Shown here: positions 21,891 to 32,500 of the stretch, piece by piece
Layout: each line of letters begins with the position of its first letter
Position numbering within the stretch: the stretch's first letter is position 1
NCBI GenBank assembly: GCA_001724265.1
Contig: MEDY01000132.1
Span: 1-64,000, forward strand
Reading direction: 5' to 3'
Source of the DNA: Rhizaria sp. SCN 62-66
Lineage: Eukaryota; Rhizaria, unplaced
Length of the DNA: 64,000 nucleotides
The notes under the pieces: model-generated
Database searches by the model: none
Seen by the model: the letters and a program-made list of their open reading frames with translations, nothing else
What the model was told of the DNA's origin: nothing
Program-made: the position numbers and the translations under genes

Positions 21891-24140
21891 ACGCAGTAGA
21901 GCTTGGTGTCGATCTCCGCGGGCACAGCGGTGATCTCGGTGCTGAGCTCCTGCTCGATGCGGTACAGAGCGAGGCGGTCGTCGGGCGTGATGAGGTTGAT
22001 GGCGATGCCGAGGTGGCCGAAGCGGCCAGAGCGGCCGATACGGTGGAGGTACGTCTCGGCTGACTTGGGGAAGTCGAAGTTGATCACCACGTTCACAGCC
22101 TGCGCGGCAACAACGAGAAAAAAACATGTGGATGAAATTTGAGTGAGTTGAAGCACAAGATAAAAATGACATAAACCCCAAACAAACACAATCGCGAGAC
22201 AACAACGTGGCGAACATATAAATCAATATTTCAACGATTCAGCACAGTGTCTACGTGGTTATATCTTGCTATAGGAGAAGATTGCGTACCTGGACGTCGA
22301 AGCCACGGGACAGAAGGTCGGTGGCGACGAGGTTACGCGCATTGCCCTGGCGGAAGTTGTGGAAGACCTTGTTGCGCTCCTGCTGGGTCATGCGGGCGTG
22401 GATGAAGTAGCAACTAGCGCCCATCTCAGTGATCTTCTTGGCCAGAAGCTCAACACGCTTGACAGAGTTGCAGAAAATCATCGCCTATACAGACATACAG
22501 AAGAGGAAAATACAGCACAAAAGAACCGAGAACGAGCAATAAAGTGAGAATTTAACGTCTGAGACAAACAGAGTGATAGTATCGCAAAGTGAATCAATTG
22601 GAGAGAATATTAAGTTGTTTTGTGGCGAATGCACGTACCTGGTTGATGGAGAGCTTGCTGAAGAGCGTGGCAAGGCAGTGCACCTTCTGCGACTCCTGCA
22701 AATACGCGTAAAACTGCGTAATACCCTTGAGAGTAAGCTCCTCCATGAGGTTGATCACTTCGCACTTGTCACCGAGCCACTGCTCCTGGAACTGCTGCAC
22801 CTCGGCCGGGTACGTAGCGGAGAATAGCATGATCTGACGGCCCTCCTTGGTGGCGTTGAGCACCCACTCGACGGGGGGACGGAAGTCGTCCGAAAGCAGC
22901 TTGTCGGCCTGTGAAAGAGATAATACAAAACGACAAAATGAAACAAATGGAGGGAATACAGATGTGATGGAGTGAGATAAATGGGTATGACAAAGTTAGA
23001 AGTTATGCGATGCGTATTATTTAGGCGAGATGTTGCCGCAGTAGCGTACCTCGTCGAGGACGACGGTGTGGACGTGCGACAGCAGACCCGGGATGCGCTC
23101 GGCCAGGTCCTTGAGACGCGAGGGGGTGGAGACAACGACGTGGGGCGGCACGTCAGGGTTACGGAGACGCAGGACGTCGTCCGCGGTGGATGTGCCGCCC
23201 ATGAGAGCAACGCGGTTGACGCCGACGTGGCGTGCAAGCGTCTCGACGGTGTTCGCGACCTGAAACATAGAAATCAGCGGATATAACACACAAGATGTCG
23301 GAGTGAGAAATTGAAACCAAGACATTAGAAAGAACTCGTAGGTATTCAGTACCTCATAAAGTTTCGCTTTAGATTGATGCGAAGCGATACATGGCTTCAA
23401 AACGTTGTTGTAGTTGGTAAGCGTACCTGGGTGGCGAGCTCGCGCATGGGGATGAGGATAACAGCCTGGACACGGCGAACCGAGGTGTCAATGCTCTCAA
23501 TCACGGGGATGACATACGACGCAGTCTTACCGGTGCCGTTCTTGGCACGGGCGAGGATGTTGCGGCGCAGCAGCGCGAACGGAATCGACTCAGCCTGAAC
23601 AGTTCCACAAAAGTAGCAAAATATAAAATAATGAAAGGTGAGATTTGAAACACAAGATGGCTATAGGTTGCAGTCAAACTAAGCCCGATGGTACGATTGA
23701 GGGACACCTATACGTAAAATTATCTTGTTATGTGAGTAATAATTGAACGAACCTGGACGGGGGACGGGTTCTCATAGCCGGCCTCGTAGATGGCACGGAG
23801 AACACCATCCTTGAGGTTAAAGTCCTCAAACGAGAGGTTGCGTGAGTTGATAACGTCTTCGGTCTTAACGCGCTCATCGGGAGCAGGGCGCTGGATCGAG
23901 TCGTAGAACGCCTTTGAAACGAACAAAAAATAGAACACAAAAAGTGTGAATTGACAGAAAAGATGAGTGCAATTGGTTACAAAACTCGATTACGCTGTAG
24001 TTATTAGGTCGAAACATCGCGGTGCGAGCTCTTAGCAGGATGCGGTGGGATATATGGTGTAAATAGATGTGTTTAGTGTGTTTACGTACTTGGCGATCCT
24101 CAGAGATCTGCGTCGTGGTGGCAGCAGCAGGAGCAGACAT
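21887..24140 (-). CDS. DDX6: DDX6/DHH1/Me31B-family DEAD-box RNA helicase (421 aa)
   Basis: Seven exons: 24090-24140, 23753-23911, 23427-23594, 23050-23259, 22639-22908, 22290-22484, 21887-22099. All six introns are phase 0 and every exon length is an exact codon multiple. Motifs in order: Q-motif region YENPSPVQ, Walker [11 protein letters not shown], motif Ia RELATQ, STPSR in place of the usual GTPGR, DEAD (the intron at 22909-23049 falls exactly between DE and AD), SAT in LFSATYP, then the C-lobe with [18 protein letters not shown] and [10 protein letters not shown]. The C-lobe ([29 protein letters not shown]) is diagnostic for the DDX6 subfamily, which acts in cytoplasmic mRNA decapping, translational repression and P-bodies. 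Length is near the minimal family size with no long tails, unlike its low-complexity neighbours. A C-rich leader lies upstream on the minus strand. Ends in TAA. Confidence 0.96.
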
Positions 24141-25471
24141 GTGTGTTGGACGGGGTAGACGGCGTTACCGAGAAAAACAACGTAACTGGGAGGTGGGCGT
24201 GTGTGTGTTAGAAACTATACAGAACAGAGAGTGTTTGAGCAAGTTGTGTCGGCTTACTCAAAGGACTTACGGGGGTGGGTGGGAAACAAGAGTTGTTAAA
24301 AAACAAAAACGAACGAAACGGAACGGAGCAGTGGTCTGAAGAGCAAGCTAGTGCTTTGCTCGAGAGCGGGTTTGTGTGGGGGGTTCAGTGGAGGGCCTGT
24401 GAGAGTGGAGTTGTGGGGCGTGAGTTGAGCAGCAAGACTGGTCGAACTAACGGGCTTTGAAGGTGCTTTGGGGGGCGGGGAGGGCTTGTGTGCGCTTGGG
24501 GCAGAGTCTTTCGCTTTGTGGCTTCTCAAGTGAAAGCGGAAAAAAAAGCGAACGAGAAATGATGTGCAGAACCAAAGAAGAGAGCGGAGTGGCGGTGTCC
24601 AGAGAAAAGGGCAGAGTAAAGGGCACAAGATGTGGGGGCGAAGAGTAGTCACAAGAGTTTGTTGGAATGAGATGAAGATCGAGTGTGCAAGAAAAAAAGT
24701 GTGATAATAAGGTACAATGCAACAAAAAGTCCCGTAATTTGGAGCGATGCGTCTTAGGATGGCCGATAGAGCGCGCAGGCATGGTGGGGAAGCGATGACG
24801 TCCTCGGTGGATTGCAAGGTGGCTTGGATGACAAGAAGCGAGCGGCCGCAATAGGTGTTTTCATCGCGTCATAGCCACTATTTTTTAAATCCCACTTAAT
24901 ACATACTTCAGTAAAACCCAGACGACAAACTAGATCACAAACGAACGCGTATCTCTCGCACACGATTCCCTCTTAGATTTGCTCCTCACACACTGGTGGC
25001 CAGTCTACTCGGGTTCGCCACTCTCAAAGAGCAAGCGGCGGTCGGTCGGTCGATTGTGGTTGGCTGAACTAAAACTAAGCCGTGGGCGCATGTCACCACA
25101 ATTCGATTTCAAGGTGGTTCGTGCTGACAGCCAGAATTGGGTCTGCGAGTCGAGTGTATATCTCCGGGGTCTCATCGTCAAAGTGCATTTTAATGAATTA
25201 TCCTGTTTTCATACGTATTTTATATCTTATATCTGAATTTATGTGTCTTAACCTAGCGATTATCCCGTTCATACCTTCACAGGAGTCAACCTTACTTGCA
25301 CACAGTTTCTCCTATCTCTCGAAGCCTACATTCCCAAGAGGACATCACATCACAGTTGACATAAGTTGGGCTGAAACTGAGCACACACAATTAACAAGTT
25401 GTATTCCATTGCATATCCGGTTTTCTTAACAGTAGGACTTGGTCTTGTGAAGCTATCATTTGTAGAGGGTT
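24141..25471. promoter_or_regulatory. divergent promoter region between DDX6 and the phosphatase gene
   Basis: About 1.3 kb between two divergent starts. On the minus strand, 24260-24480 is C-rich, a pyrimidine leader like those of other genes here. The phosphatase side (24900-25471) is AT-rich. Open frames in the region lack the exon-like composition. No RNA gene is recognised. Confidence 0.4.
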
Positions 25472-28400
25472 ATGAATCGCGATGCTGATTCAGCTTATAC
25501 CAGAGCCCTGCCGCATCGACTGCAGCCCCAGACACGAGTGCTACGCATTATCACAGTGATCACAGCTGTTATACTCGCTGTAGCTATTCTGTCAAGCGCG
25601 TTTGTGCTGTTGAAGCTTGACCCCAGCTCGTTATCAGCACTCTCGCTCTACTCCGTGGTATCTCTTGCCGCCACCACGAACACAAACTCAAGCAGCAGTG
25701 ACGGCAAAAGCCACACACACAGCGGTAACAGCAACGACCCTGGCAACAATGACGGCCACAGTGCGGCGCTTATTAGTACGGCTGAGACTGGGGCAAAGAC
25801 TGTGACCGCGACCGCATTAACTGAGACGAAGACGGAGACAGAGACAACGACAACAGATACTGTGACTCTAGCACAATTACTCCCTGTCTTATCGAATGCT
25901 AACGCTCTGCCGCTACTGCAGACCATGTCACCACACAGAAAACGTGTCACTACTAGTCCGGACGGCAACAAAGCTGGCAGTGACCATTTGGTTGTTTATG
26001 ACTCATTTCTGTCTCATTTAGCGACAAAAACGCCGTACCGTAATCGTATTCCTCTCTTCAACTCTCAGCAGCAGCGACAGCAGCAACAGCGGCGGCGCAA
26101 ACAAGATCTCACACCGCACGATACCGCGACTCCTGGCGGCAAGGTTACGAGTACTGCGGGGCACAGCAACGACGTGCATGCGGAACCTGTGGTGACTTTA
26201 GGCCAATGCAGGCCAGTACACGTGGAGGTGGTGGCGCGGCATGGTACGCGACACATCTCGAAGCCAAAAGCGGTGCAAAGTCTGCGCGACACGGTCGCCA
26301 AAGCCATGGAAGTTAAGCCGCCTAAAGGGGATGAGAAAGCTAAGCCGCGCTTCGCTCATCTCTGCGCACAGGTGAAACTGAAACCACAGCAGGGAGCTGA
26401 TGCGATTGTTTTGAGTGACAAAGAGAAGCAACATGCGAAGAATCGGCAGCAGCGGCTTCAGCGGTACTGTGATACACTTGATGCAAGCAAGAACAAGAGT
26501 AACGATAATGACAATGACGATGACGAGAGTGATGATGACGAAGATAGCGATTATAACGACGAAGACATTGATGGCAGTCACGGCATCGCTTCAAAGACTG
26601 CTACCAACGGCTTAACTTTGAGCGATCGTGTGACGGACGCGGCTTCACTTTTCGACAAGTTCAAGGCATCCACTGTCGGCTTGCTCGCACCCGAAGGTGT
26701 GCGTGAGTTACACTCAATCGGCAAGCGGCTTATATTCGATCTCCCAACGCTTTTTACTCCATCATTACTCCTCTCCGCTCACAACGCAAGTGGCCTCAAT
26801 CTAAGCGTCCCCGTGAGTGTAAGTGTCGCGACAACGTTCAAGCAACGCACTGCCCAGTCACGCGACGCGTTTCTCGCCGGAATGTGCCACGGTGCCAACG
26901 TAACCCATGCCCAATCAGCAACGCGTGATGCCGTCACGAGTAACCACGGTGACTGTGCGTCGCTGTTGTCTGTGACAGCTGTCCCGGCGTTCACTGAGAC
27001 GTGCACTCACACGCACCACCCTCTGCCTGGCGGCCTAACTTCCCAAAGCGACGGCTTAACTTCGCGTGACAATGAGAAGTGCGCCTGGCACAACTCAAAG
27101 CTCCGGTTCTACGACCACTGCCCTCGGTATAAGCTGTATGACCAAAGTGCAGCGGTGCCGTTTGGCCGGGAGCGCAATGAACTCATCGCAAAGTACTTTG
27201 GCTCTGAAAACAGCGCGGGAGCAGCAGTGCTGCGAAGGGTGTTTAGCAAGAAGGCACTGCGTAAACTTATTGATAAGGCTGCTGCAAAACGCTATGATGA
27301 CTATATGAGCCGGTTTTGCGCCGGTCATGAGGCTGATGATAGCGAGGACAGTGACAACGCCGATGACTTCGATGACGACGAAAGCAACGACGACAACGAG
27401 GACGCCGGCGGCAATGACAGCAATGATAACGGTGATGGCGATGACGATGGGGACTATATCACCGTTTCGAATACGCGTAGCGACATGAAATTCGCTGCCA
27501 TGCGATTTCAAGACACTCTCGATACCGCGGCCCATGCCAACCAGTACCCTCTGCGTGGCGGCCACAAGTGCGGCACACACAAGCTTCACCGGCGGCTCAA
27601 CTTTCTGTCGCGCGCGCAAGCAAGGATGAAACTGCTGGAAACGATGTGGAAAGTATGTGCTGTTGAAGCTACTGCACAAGAGACATCACCACAAACTGCG
27701 AGGGCTGCGACTATGACAAGTGAGAATAGTTTGGTGACAGTATGGCAGCTGCAGCAGCAGGCGCAGTCTCCGCGGCGTTCAGCGCCTGCTTTGTGGTGCA
27801 CTGCATTCATTGACACTGCAAGCGAGTGCAAAGCCGTGGAGTCGAAGGATGGTTACGCGTATCAAGCGTTTTATGGCAACAAGCACCCACTGTTGTCATC
27901 TCGCAGAGAAGGCACTTTAACTGATCGTGGACCTGTTGGTCGTAAGAATGATGGTAACCGCAGGGATCTTGTTTCGTCGTGTCCTGGTTTAGTGACACGG
28001 CACCAACTTGAATACTTCCAAGATTTGGCTTCGTACACCCATAAGGGACCTTTGTTTGCGTCTGCGTTTGCGCATTCGTGTCCTCTTGTCACTACAATGC
28101 TTTCTGATGCTGACAATGCAGTGAGTGCGGTTGCTGCAACGACGCGGCTTGACTTTGAGCAGAGTGGCGGTCGACTTAACTACCCGGCGGCACGGCTTGA
28201 CTTTGCGCATGCAGAGACGATTATGCCGCTGTTGTCGCTCTTAGGCATCCAAAGCACCGATGTTCCGCTCCTCACGAGTCCTGACACGAGTACTGATAAT
28301 AGCCATCATGCGTTCCCTGTCGCTGTCGATGGAGGCATGGCGCATGGTCATTCGTCAGCAAGGCTTAACCTAAAGTTGCCCTTTAACCCACCATTTATGT

Positions 28401-29503
28401 CAAATTCGACACAAAATGACGACTCTGAATTCGAGCACGACCTTGAATCGGACGCAGGCACTGCTAGTGACGGCAACGACAATCGCGAGGTTGTTGTCGT
28501 CAGTGGTGACAGCTCGATATTCCCGCTGTACCCGCGATCGCTGTCACAGCAACACGGCAAGCTTTTGACTGCTGTCACTGACGCCGTCAAAGCAAAGTCG
28601 CTTGCCAATCTGCGTGCGTACATTAAAAACGTGAATAAGCACTCCAAGAAGAAGCTGCTTGTGAGTAGTGATAGCGCGAGCTTTGACTTGGCTAAAAAGC
28701 CTTTGTTTGACGCTGATGATGCCAACGACGGGGCCAGTATTCCTAAGCCACCCGTAGACTGCCGCGGTGATCTAAGTGCTCCGAGCGATCTAAGTACCCC
28801 TGGCGCGGATGTTAGTTGCCCGCCTCCGACTGCGCCGGCTGATACCCACATTGCTCTTGTCGAGCTAGCATCCGGTGTCAATGGTAGTGGCAGTAAAGCT
28901 GTCAATTCTCACAACAACGCACTTAGGACTGCTGGCCTTCATCAGTCTATGACAGAGACAAGCTCTAATGCAAACAGTAACAGCGTCAAGAGCAGCAGCG
29001 ATGCTGGCAGTAGTGTCGGCAGTGCTTTTGTCGGCCGTCAGTGGCGCATGGCATCAGCGGTACCCATGGCTGCCAACCTTCGATTCACCACTTACATCTG
29101 CGATGGCGCCTTAGACGCGGAGGGGAAACCGACAGACAGCGTCAAAGACGCTGCTTATATTCAGCTGCAGCTGAATGAAGAAGTGCTCGAGTGGACGAAA
29201 GAGCTTTTAACTCCGCATGAGCAAGCGCAGTGTGGCCTCGGCTGGCAGTATCATCATGACAAGAACCTTAACACAAGCAATAACAATAACAGCAACAGCA
29301 GTCGCGCTGGCAGCAAGAGTAACGCTGACACTGGTGATGCAAGTAGCCTTGCTGTGAATAGTCGTAAAACAGTGCCTGGTTTGTGCCCGTTATCCGTCGT
29401 GCGTACTGCACTGCAGAGGCGGCTTGACTTTTTGGGCGTTGGCGACTGCAGTCAGACGGCATGGGACGACCACTGCGCCTATGGTGCATCAGTCCTCGAG
29501 TAA
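25472..29503 (+). CDS. MINPP1: giant multiple inositol polyphosphate phosphatase, histidine acid phosphatase family (1,343 aa)
   Basis: Single-exon gene ending in TAA. Residues ~23-47 form one hydrophobic helix after a short charged start, a signal anchor, so the catalytic part should face the lumen or outside. The histidine phosphatase signature ARHGTR is at residues 255-260 (nucleophile His257), and the proton-donor motif is FAHAET with HAE at 913-915, followed by IMPLLSLLGI, the MINPP hallmark. The C-terminal part has a conserved-looking VPMAANLRFTTYICDG and a late Cys pair (DCSQTAWDDHC). MINPP enzymes remove phosphates from InsP6 and InsP5, including the 3-position. Usual length is about 450-550 residues; here Asp/Asn/Ser-rich acidic inserts (around residues 345-370 and 625-660, and others) separate the blocks. 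The GGCTTRACTT oligomer occurs in six or more places, one directly before the HAE motif. Confidence 0.85.
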   Translation: MNRDADSAYTRALPHRLQPQTRVLRIITVITAVILAVAILSSAFVLLKLDPSSLSALSLYSVVSLAATTNTNSSSSDGKSHTHSGNSNDPGNNDGHSAALISTAETGAKTVTATALTETKTETETTTTDTVTLAQLLPVLSNANALPLLQTMSPHRKRVTTSPDGNKAGSDHLVVYDSFLSHLATKTPYRNRIPLFNSQQQRQQQQRRRKQDLTPHDTATPGGKVTSTAGHSNDVHAEPVVTLGQCRPVHVEVVARHGTRHISKPKAVQSLRDTVAKAMEVKPPKGDEKAKPRFAHLCAQVKLKPQQGADAIVLSDKEKQHAKNRQQRLQRYCDTLDASKNKSNDNDNDDDESDDDEDSDYNDEDIDGSHGIASKTATNGLTLSDRVTDAASLFDKFKASTVGLLAPEGVRELHSIGKRLIFDLPTLFTPSLLLSAHNASGLNLSVPVSVSVATTFKQRTAQSRDAFLAGMCHGANVTHAQSATRDAVTSNHGDCASLLSVTAVPAFTETCTHTHHPLPGGLTSQSDGLTSRDNEKCAWHNSKLRFYDHCPRYKLYDQSAAVPFGRERNELIAKYFGSENSAGAAVLRRVFSKKALRKLIDKAAAKRYDDYMSRFCAGHEADDSEDSDNADDFDDDESNDDNEDAGGNDSNDNGDGDDDGDYITVSNTRSDMKFAAMRFQDTLDTAAHANQYPLRGGHKCGTHKLHRRLNFLSRAQARMKLLETMWKVCAVEATAQETSPQTARAATMTSENSLVTVWQLQQQAQSPRRSAPALWCTAFIDTASECKAVESKDGYAYQAFYGNKHPLLSSRREGTLTDRGPVGRKNDGNRRDLVSSCPGLVTRHQLEYFQDLASYTHKGPLFASAFAHSCPLVTTMLSDADNAVSAVAATTRLDFEQSGGRLNYPAARLDFAHAETIMPLLSLLGIQSTDVPLLTSPDTSTDNSHHAFPVAVDGGMAHGHSSARLNLKLPFNPPFMSNSTQNDDSEFEHDLESDAGTASDGNDNREVVVVSGDSSIFPLYPRSLSQQHGKLLTAVTDAVKAKSLANLRAYIKNVNKHSKKKLLVSSDSASFDLAKKPLFDADDANDGASIPKPPVDCRGDLSAPSDLSTPGADVSCPPPTAPADTHIALVELASGVNGSGSKAVNSHNNALRTAGLHQSMTETSSNANSNSVKSSSDAGSSVGSAFVGRQWRMASAVPMAANLRFTTYICDGALDAEGKPTDSVKDAAYIQLQLNEEVLEWTKELLTPHEQAQCGLGWQYHHDKNLNTSNNNNSNSSRAGSKSNADTGDASSLAVNSRKTVPGLCPLSVVRTALQRRLDFLGVGDCSQTAWDDHCAYGASVLE

Positions 29504-30006
29504 CGATAACAAACACCGCGCTCTTCGGATCGCTTGTAGAGCAGTGAAACGGCTGTTTTAAGTCCGGTCACACAGATTTGTGGTTTGAATGAGAATCGAT
29601 GTTATACCTAGAGATTTTAGAAGCGAATACAGAAATAAAACATAAAATACGACGAATATTGCCGGTTGTAAAAAGAGATAATCACATTTACCAAGTACAG
29701 TCGGTATTCTTAGTTTCTCGATTGTACTAACCACAAATAGTTTGCAAATATCTGTTTTTCAAAATTCTGTTTTATAATTATGAACTTTTCAACAAATAGC
29801 CCACAAACCGATGATATTAAAAGAAAAAACATACATTCTACAAGATATTCAAATTTTAATTGGAATGAACACGGTTAAGCACCGCACAGAGTCTTCAATC
29901 TTCTTTGTATCTTTGTATTCAGTTAAGCTTATCGCCCATCATGCCAACCACTAAACTTCCATTGCAAACACTTCAATCTATTTCGCAAGCGCCTTTCCGA
30001 GCTTGC
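29504..30006. other. convergent intergenic region
   Basis: AT-rich 0.5 kb between two convergent 3' ends. An AATAAA at 29634-29639 may be the polyadenylation signal of the phosphatase gene. Nothing else is recognised. Confidence 0.5.
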
Positions 30007-31260
30007 TTACTCGCGCGGGAGCTTCGCGTACGCAGCCATCGAGTTGATCCCGCAGAGCCCGTCGCCGTAAGCGAGCCGCATGTGCCCTTCCTCACCCCAC
30101 GCCTTGCCCCACGACTGGCGCAGTGTGAAATACCGGCCTAAATCCGCAGCCGCAGCCTCCGTGATGTCATATCCGATAACGGCGAGCGCGGCGTTGGGCT
30201 CGGAGTCGCAGGGTCCGTTGAAGACGCCTCCGGTGTAGAACTGCATATCAGCGGGCAGGTGCATGCCGACGGCGACGACACCGTTGTAGACGATGGCCAT
30301 GAGTGCCTCGTCGGTGGCGTTGGCGGGCGCGATATACTCGGCCATAACGCCTGCGGGCGGGGAACACTTGGACTCGTAGCAGTCGCCGCGCGTGGCCTTA
30401 TAGGGGTACGTCGCCTCGTCGCAGATGCCGTTAGCGATGGCGTATTCGAACGTGCTGTCGATGAAGCCGCCGCTGCAACCAGCGTTGCCGTAAATCTCGG
30501 AGCAGTCGACGACTTGCTGCGTGGACAGCGAGGGGAGCTGGCCCTTAGTGATGTAAGTGGCCGCCTCGAGGCTCGCCATGGTCGCGAACGCGTAGCTTGC
30601 GGAGCAAGTAGACATGTCACGGACGGGGTTCAAAGCACCGACGAGACGCCAATCCTTGATCGCACCGGGAGGGTCGTCCTTGAGGTCACTAGCGGCGGCG
30701 GCGGCGTCGGTGAGATAGGAAGGGAGAGTGTTGGTGGTGCTGATGGTGGCGCCGACGCCCTTGGGCATCAGACGCGTGCTCTTGCGCTCAGAAGAATCAG
30801 CGTTGACATTAGAGTTCATCTTAGCGAGGGCAACGATATCGCTCTCAGAGAGGTCAAACCCAGGAATATTGCTAAACGAGGACGACAACGACTGGGACGC
30901 GCTTTTGGCGGCGGCATTGGTGTTGTCCTTGCGGAAGCGCGGACGCGCGAGAGGCTGGTCGAGGCGGTACATCTGCGCGAACTCGGCGGGGGAGAGATCC
31001 GCGAAGGAGTTGATGCCGAGAGTGTACGTGGGGCGGGGAACGCGGCTGTTGTGCGCGACAATGCGCGCAAAGTTAGCCTTAAAGGTGTTGAAGCGGGACA
31101 GAACCTGGGCAGACGGGTAGGTCTTGCTGTGGGCGGAGACAAAGCGGGTGAAGAGGAGCTCAAGCTGCTCGTCCGTCACGGTCGGGGGCGCGGCCGTGGC
31201 GGAAATGGTGTGAACGCACACGAGGGCGATAGCGACAAGGAATGCGGCAATGAACTTCAT
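30007..31260 (-). CDS. secreted papain-family (C1A) pseudoprotease (417 aa)
   Basis: The start is the ATG at 31260, which gives a clean signal peptide (MKFIAAFLVAIALVCVHTISA); an ATG 24 nt upstream would bury it. Residues ~35-95 are an I29 propeptide (LFTRFVSAHSKTYPS, then GINSFADLSPAEF). A ~100-residue low-complexity linker follows, then the papain fold from DWRLVGALNPVRDM. All active-site residues are changed when aligned with papain: Gln19 to Met216, Cys25 to Ser222 (in STCSASYAF), Trp26 to Tyr223, His159 to Ala357 (in PNAALAVIGYD) and Asn175 to Gln382 (in LRQSWGKAWGEEG). Structural features remain: TQQVVDCS, GCSGGF, the cysteines and the Trp after Gln382. It therefore cannot work as a normal cysteine protease; the frame is intact, so it is a pseudoenzyme, not a broken gene. 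A binding, inhibitory or structural role (compare silicatein and TINAG) is inferred. Ends in TAA. Confidence 0.9.
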   Translation of the reverse strand: MKFIAAFLVAIALVCVHTISATAAPPTVTDEQLELLFTRFVSAHSKTYPSAQVLSRFNTFKANFARIVAHNSRVPRPTYTLGINSFADLSPAEFAQMYRLDQPLARPRFRKDNTNAAAKSASQSLSSSFSNIPGFDLSESDIVALAKMNSNVNADSSERKSTRLMPKGVGATISTTNTLPSYLTDAAAAASDLKDDPPGAIKDWRLVGALNPVRDMSTCSASYAFATMASLEAATYITKGQLPSLSTQQVVDCSEIYGNAGCSGGFIDSTFEYAIANGICDEATYPYKATRGDCYESKCSPPAGVMAEYIAPANATDEALMAIVYNGVVAVGMHLPADMQFYTGGVFNGPCDSEPNAALAVIGYDITEAAAADLGRYFTLRQSWGKAWGEEGHMRLAYGDGLCGINSMAAYAKLPRE

Positions 31261-32500
31261 TCCCAGAATCACTAGACAGAGCATGCAGTCAGAGTTTGAG
31301 TGCGGAAAGGCGAGGGAATGAGGCAGGGCGCGATAGGAAAGGGTAAGGTTGCGAGTGGGTTGACGTGGGTGAGGAGGGGGATTTTAAAAGCGGCTGTACA
31401 GCTACAAATACAAGTTTTTAGGACGTTACATTTTAAATTAGAATTCAATATAGAATTTAAACCATAGGTTGTGGTCGGAATCTGGATCTACAGACGAATG
31501 ACCGAAATATGAAGGTGCTCTTTTGAGACTTCATGGTTCGGTGATGCAATAGACAGTTGTGCCTGCAGTTGCACTTTATGAGAGGCTAGCCAACGTATAT
31601 CGACCACAGTACTTTGTTTGTCACGCGGCACAGCTTGAGATACTAATTAATTTTGCACAACACGCGTGGTTTTTCTTATAACTATGATATTGTGCTGTAT
31701 TCGCTGGCTTTGATAGAGTCCCAGTGGCTTGCTTCGATAAGACGCGAGCATGTTGACTTTAAGGACGCGCCTGAGACGTTTGACCAAGGCTGTTCAACAA
31801 AAAACTCAACCACAGACTTGCAAACCCAGCATAGAGCCACCTGCCGCACTGGTATCATCTATGAGCGTCCATGTGTTGCTCTAGGCAACGGGAAGTGAGT
31901 CCGTTAGTTAGCGTGGAAAAACCGTGCAAGGCGGCTACTAATATAAGGAAAAACGCGACAGTAACAGACTTCTACAGGAGTATGCGCAACAATACTCATA
32001 CTATTGTAGCTACACTATGATATAAAAGAAGAGCTCCGAGTGAGCCCTCGATTATATAGCGCTAGCCCTCAATGTTTGGCATGCAAGCCATAGAGCATCC
32101 GCAGACTCAACATCACAAAACCAGGGCTTAGACAAGCTAAAGAAGTCCCTGAGGCGAAGGCATTTTAAAGGAATACACATACACAAATTAGAACAATCAT
32201 AACAGAAGCTTGACGCTTCTGCCCAATACCTATCTTCTGAACTCATTTATCCTTTGGTTGTTTCACGCTCCCTCTTATCTGCTCTGGGCGGTCGAGCCTC
32301 GGTCAGTCCGCAAAGAAGCCTTTCGGCAAACGCATTACACGCCTGAATTTGAACGTAAGATCCTTATAAGACACTCTACCAGAGTATTGTGACAACAAAT
32401 CTACACATGTACTAAATTAAACTCCACAAATAGCTGATACGCTCTCTATGCATTCCCTCACGTGTTTTGCGCCTGCGCCCCCCCAGAACCCAGCGATACG
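31261..32500. promoter_or_regulatory. divergent promoter region
   Basis: 1.2 kb between the protease-like gene (-) and the SYO1-like gene (+). 31290-31385 is purine-rich on this strand, the C-rich leader of the protease-like gene. The remainder is AT-rich. An 81-codon open frame at 31653-31898 lacks GC-rich codon bias and was not accepted. No RNA gene is seen. Confidence 0.4.

Noticed and set aside
31653-31898. 81-codon open frame in the gap between the protease-like and SYO1-like genes
   Set aside because: AT-rich codons unlike every accepted exon, no recognised domain, no supporting splice sites; could be a chance frame.
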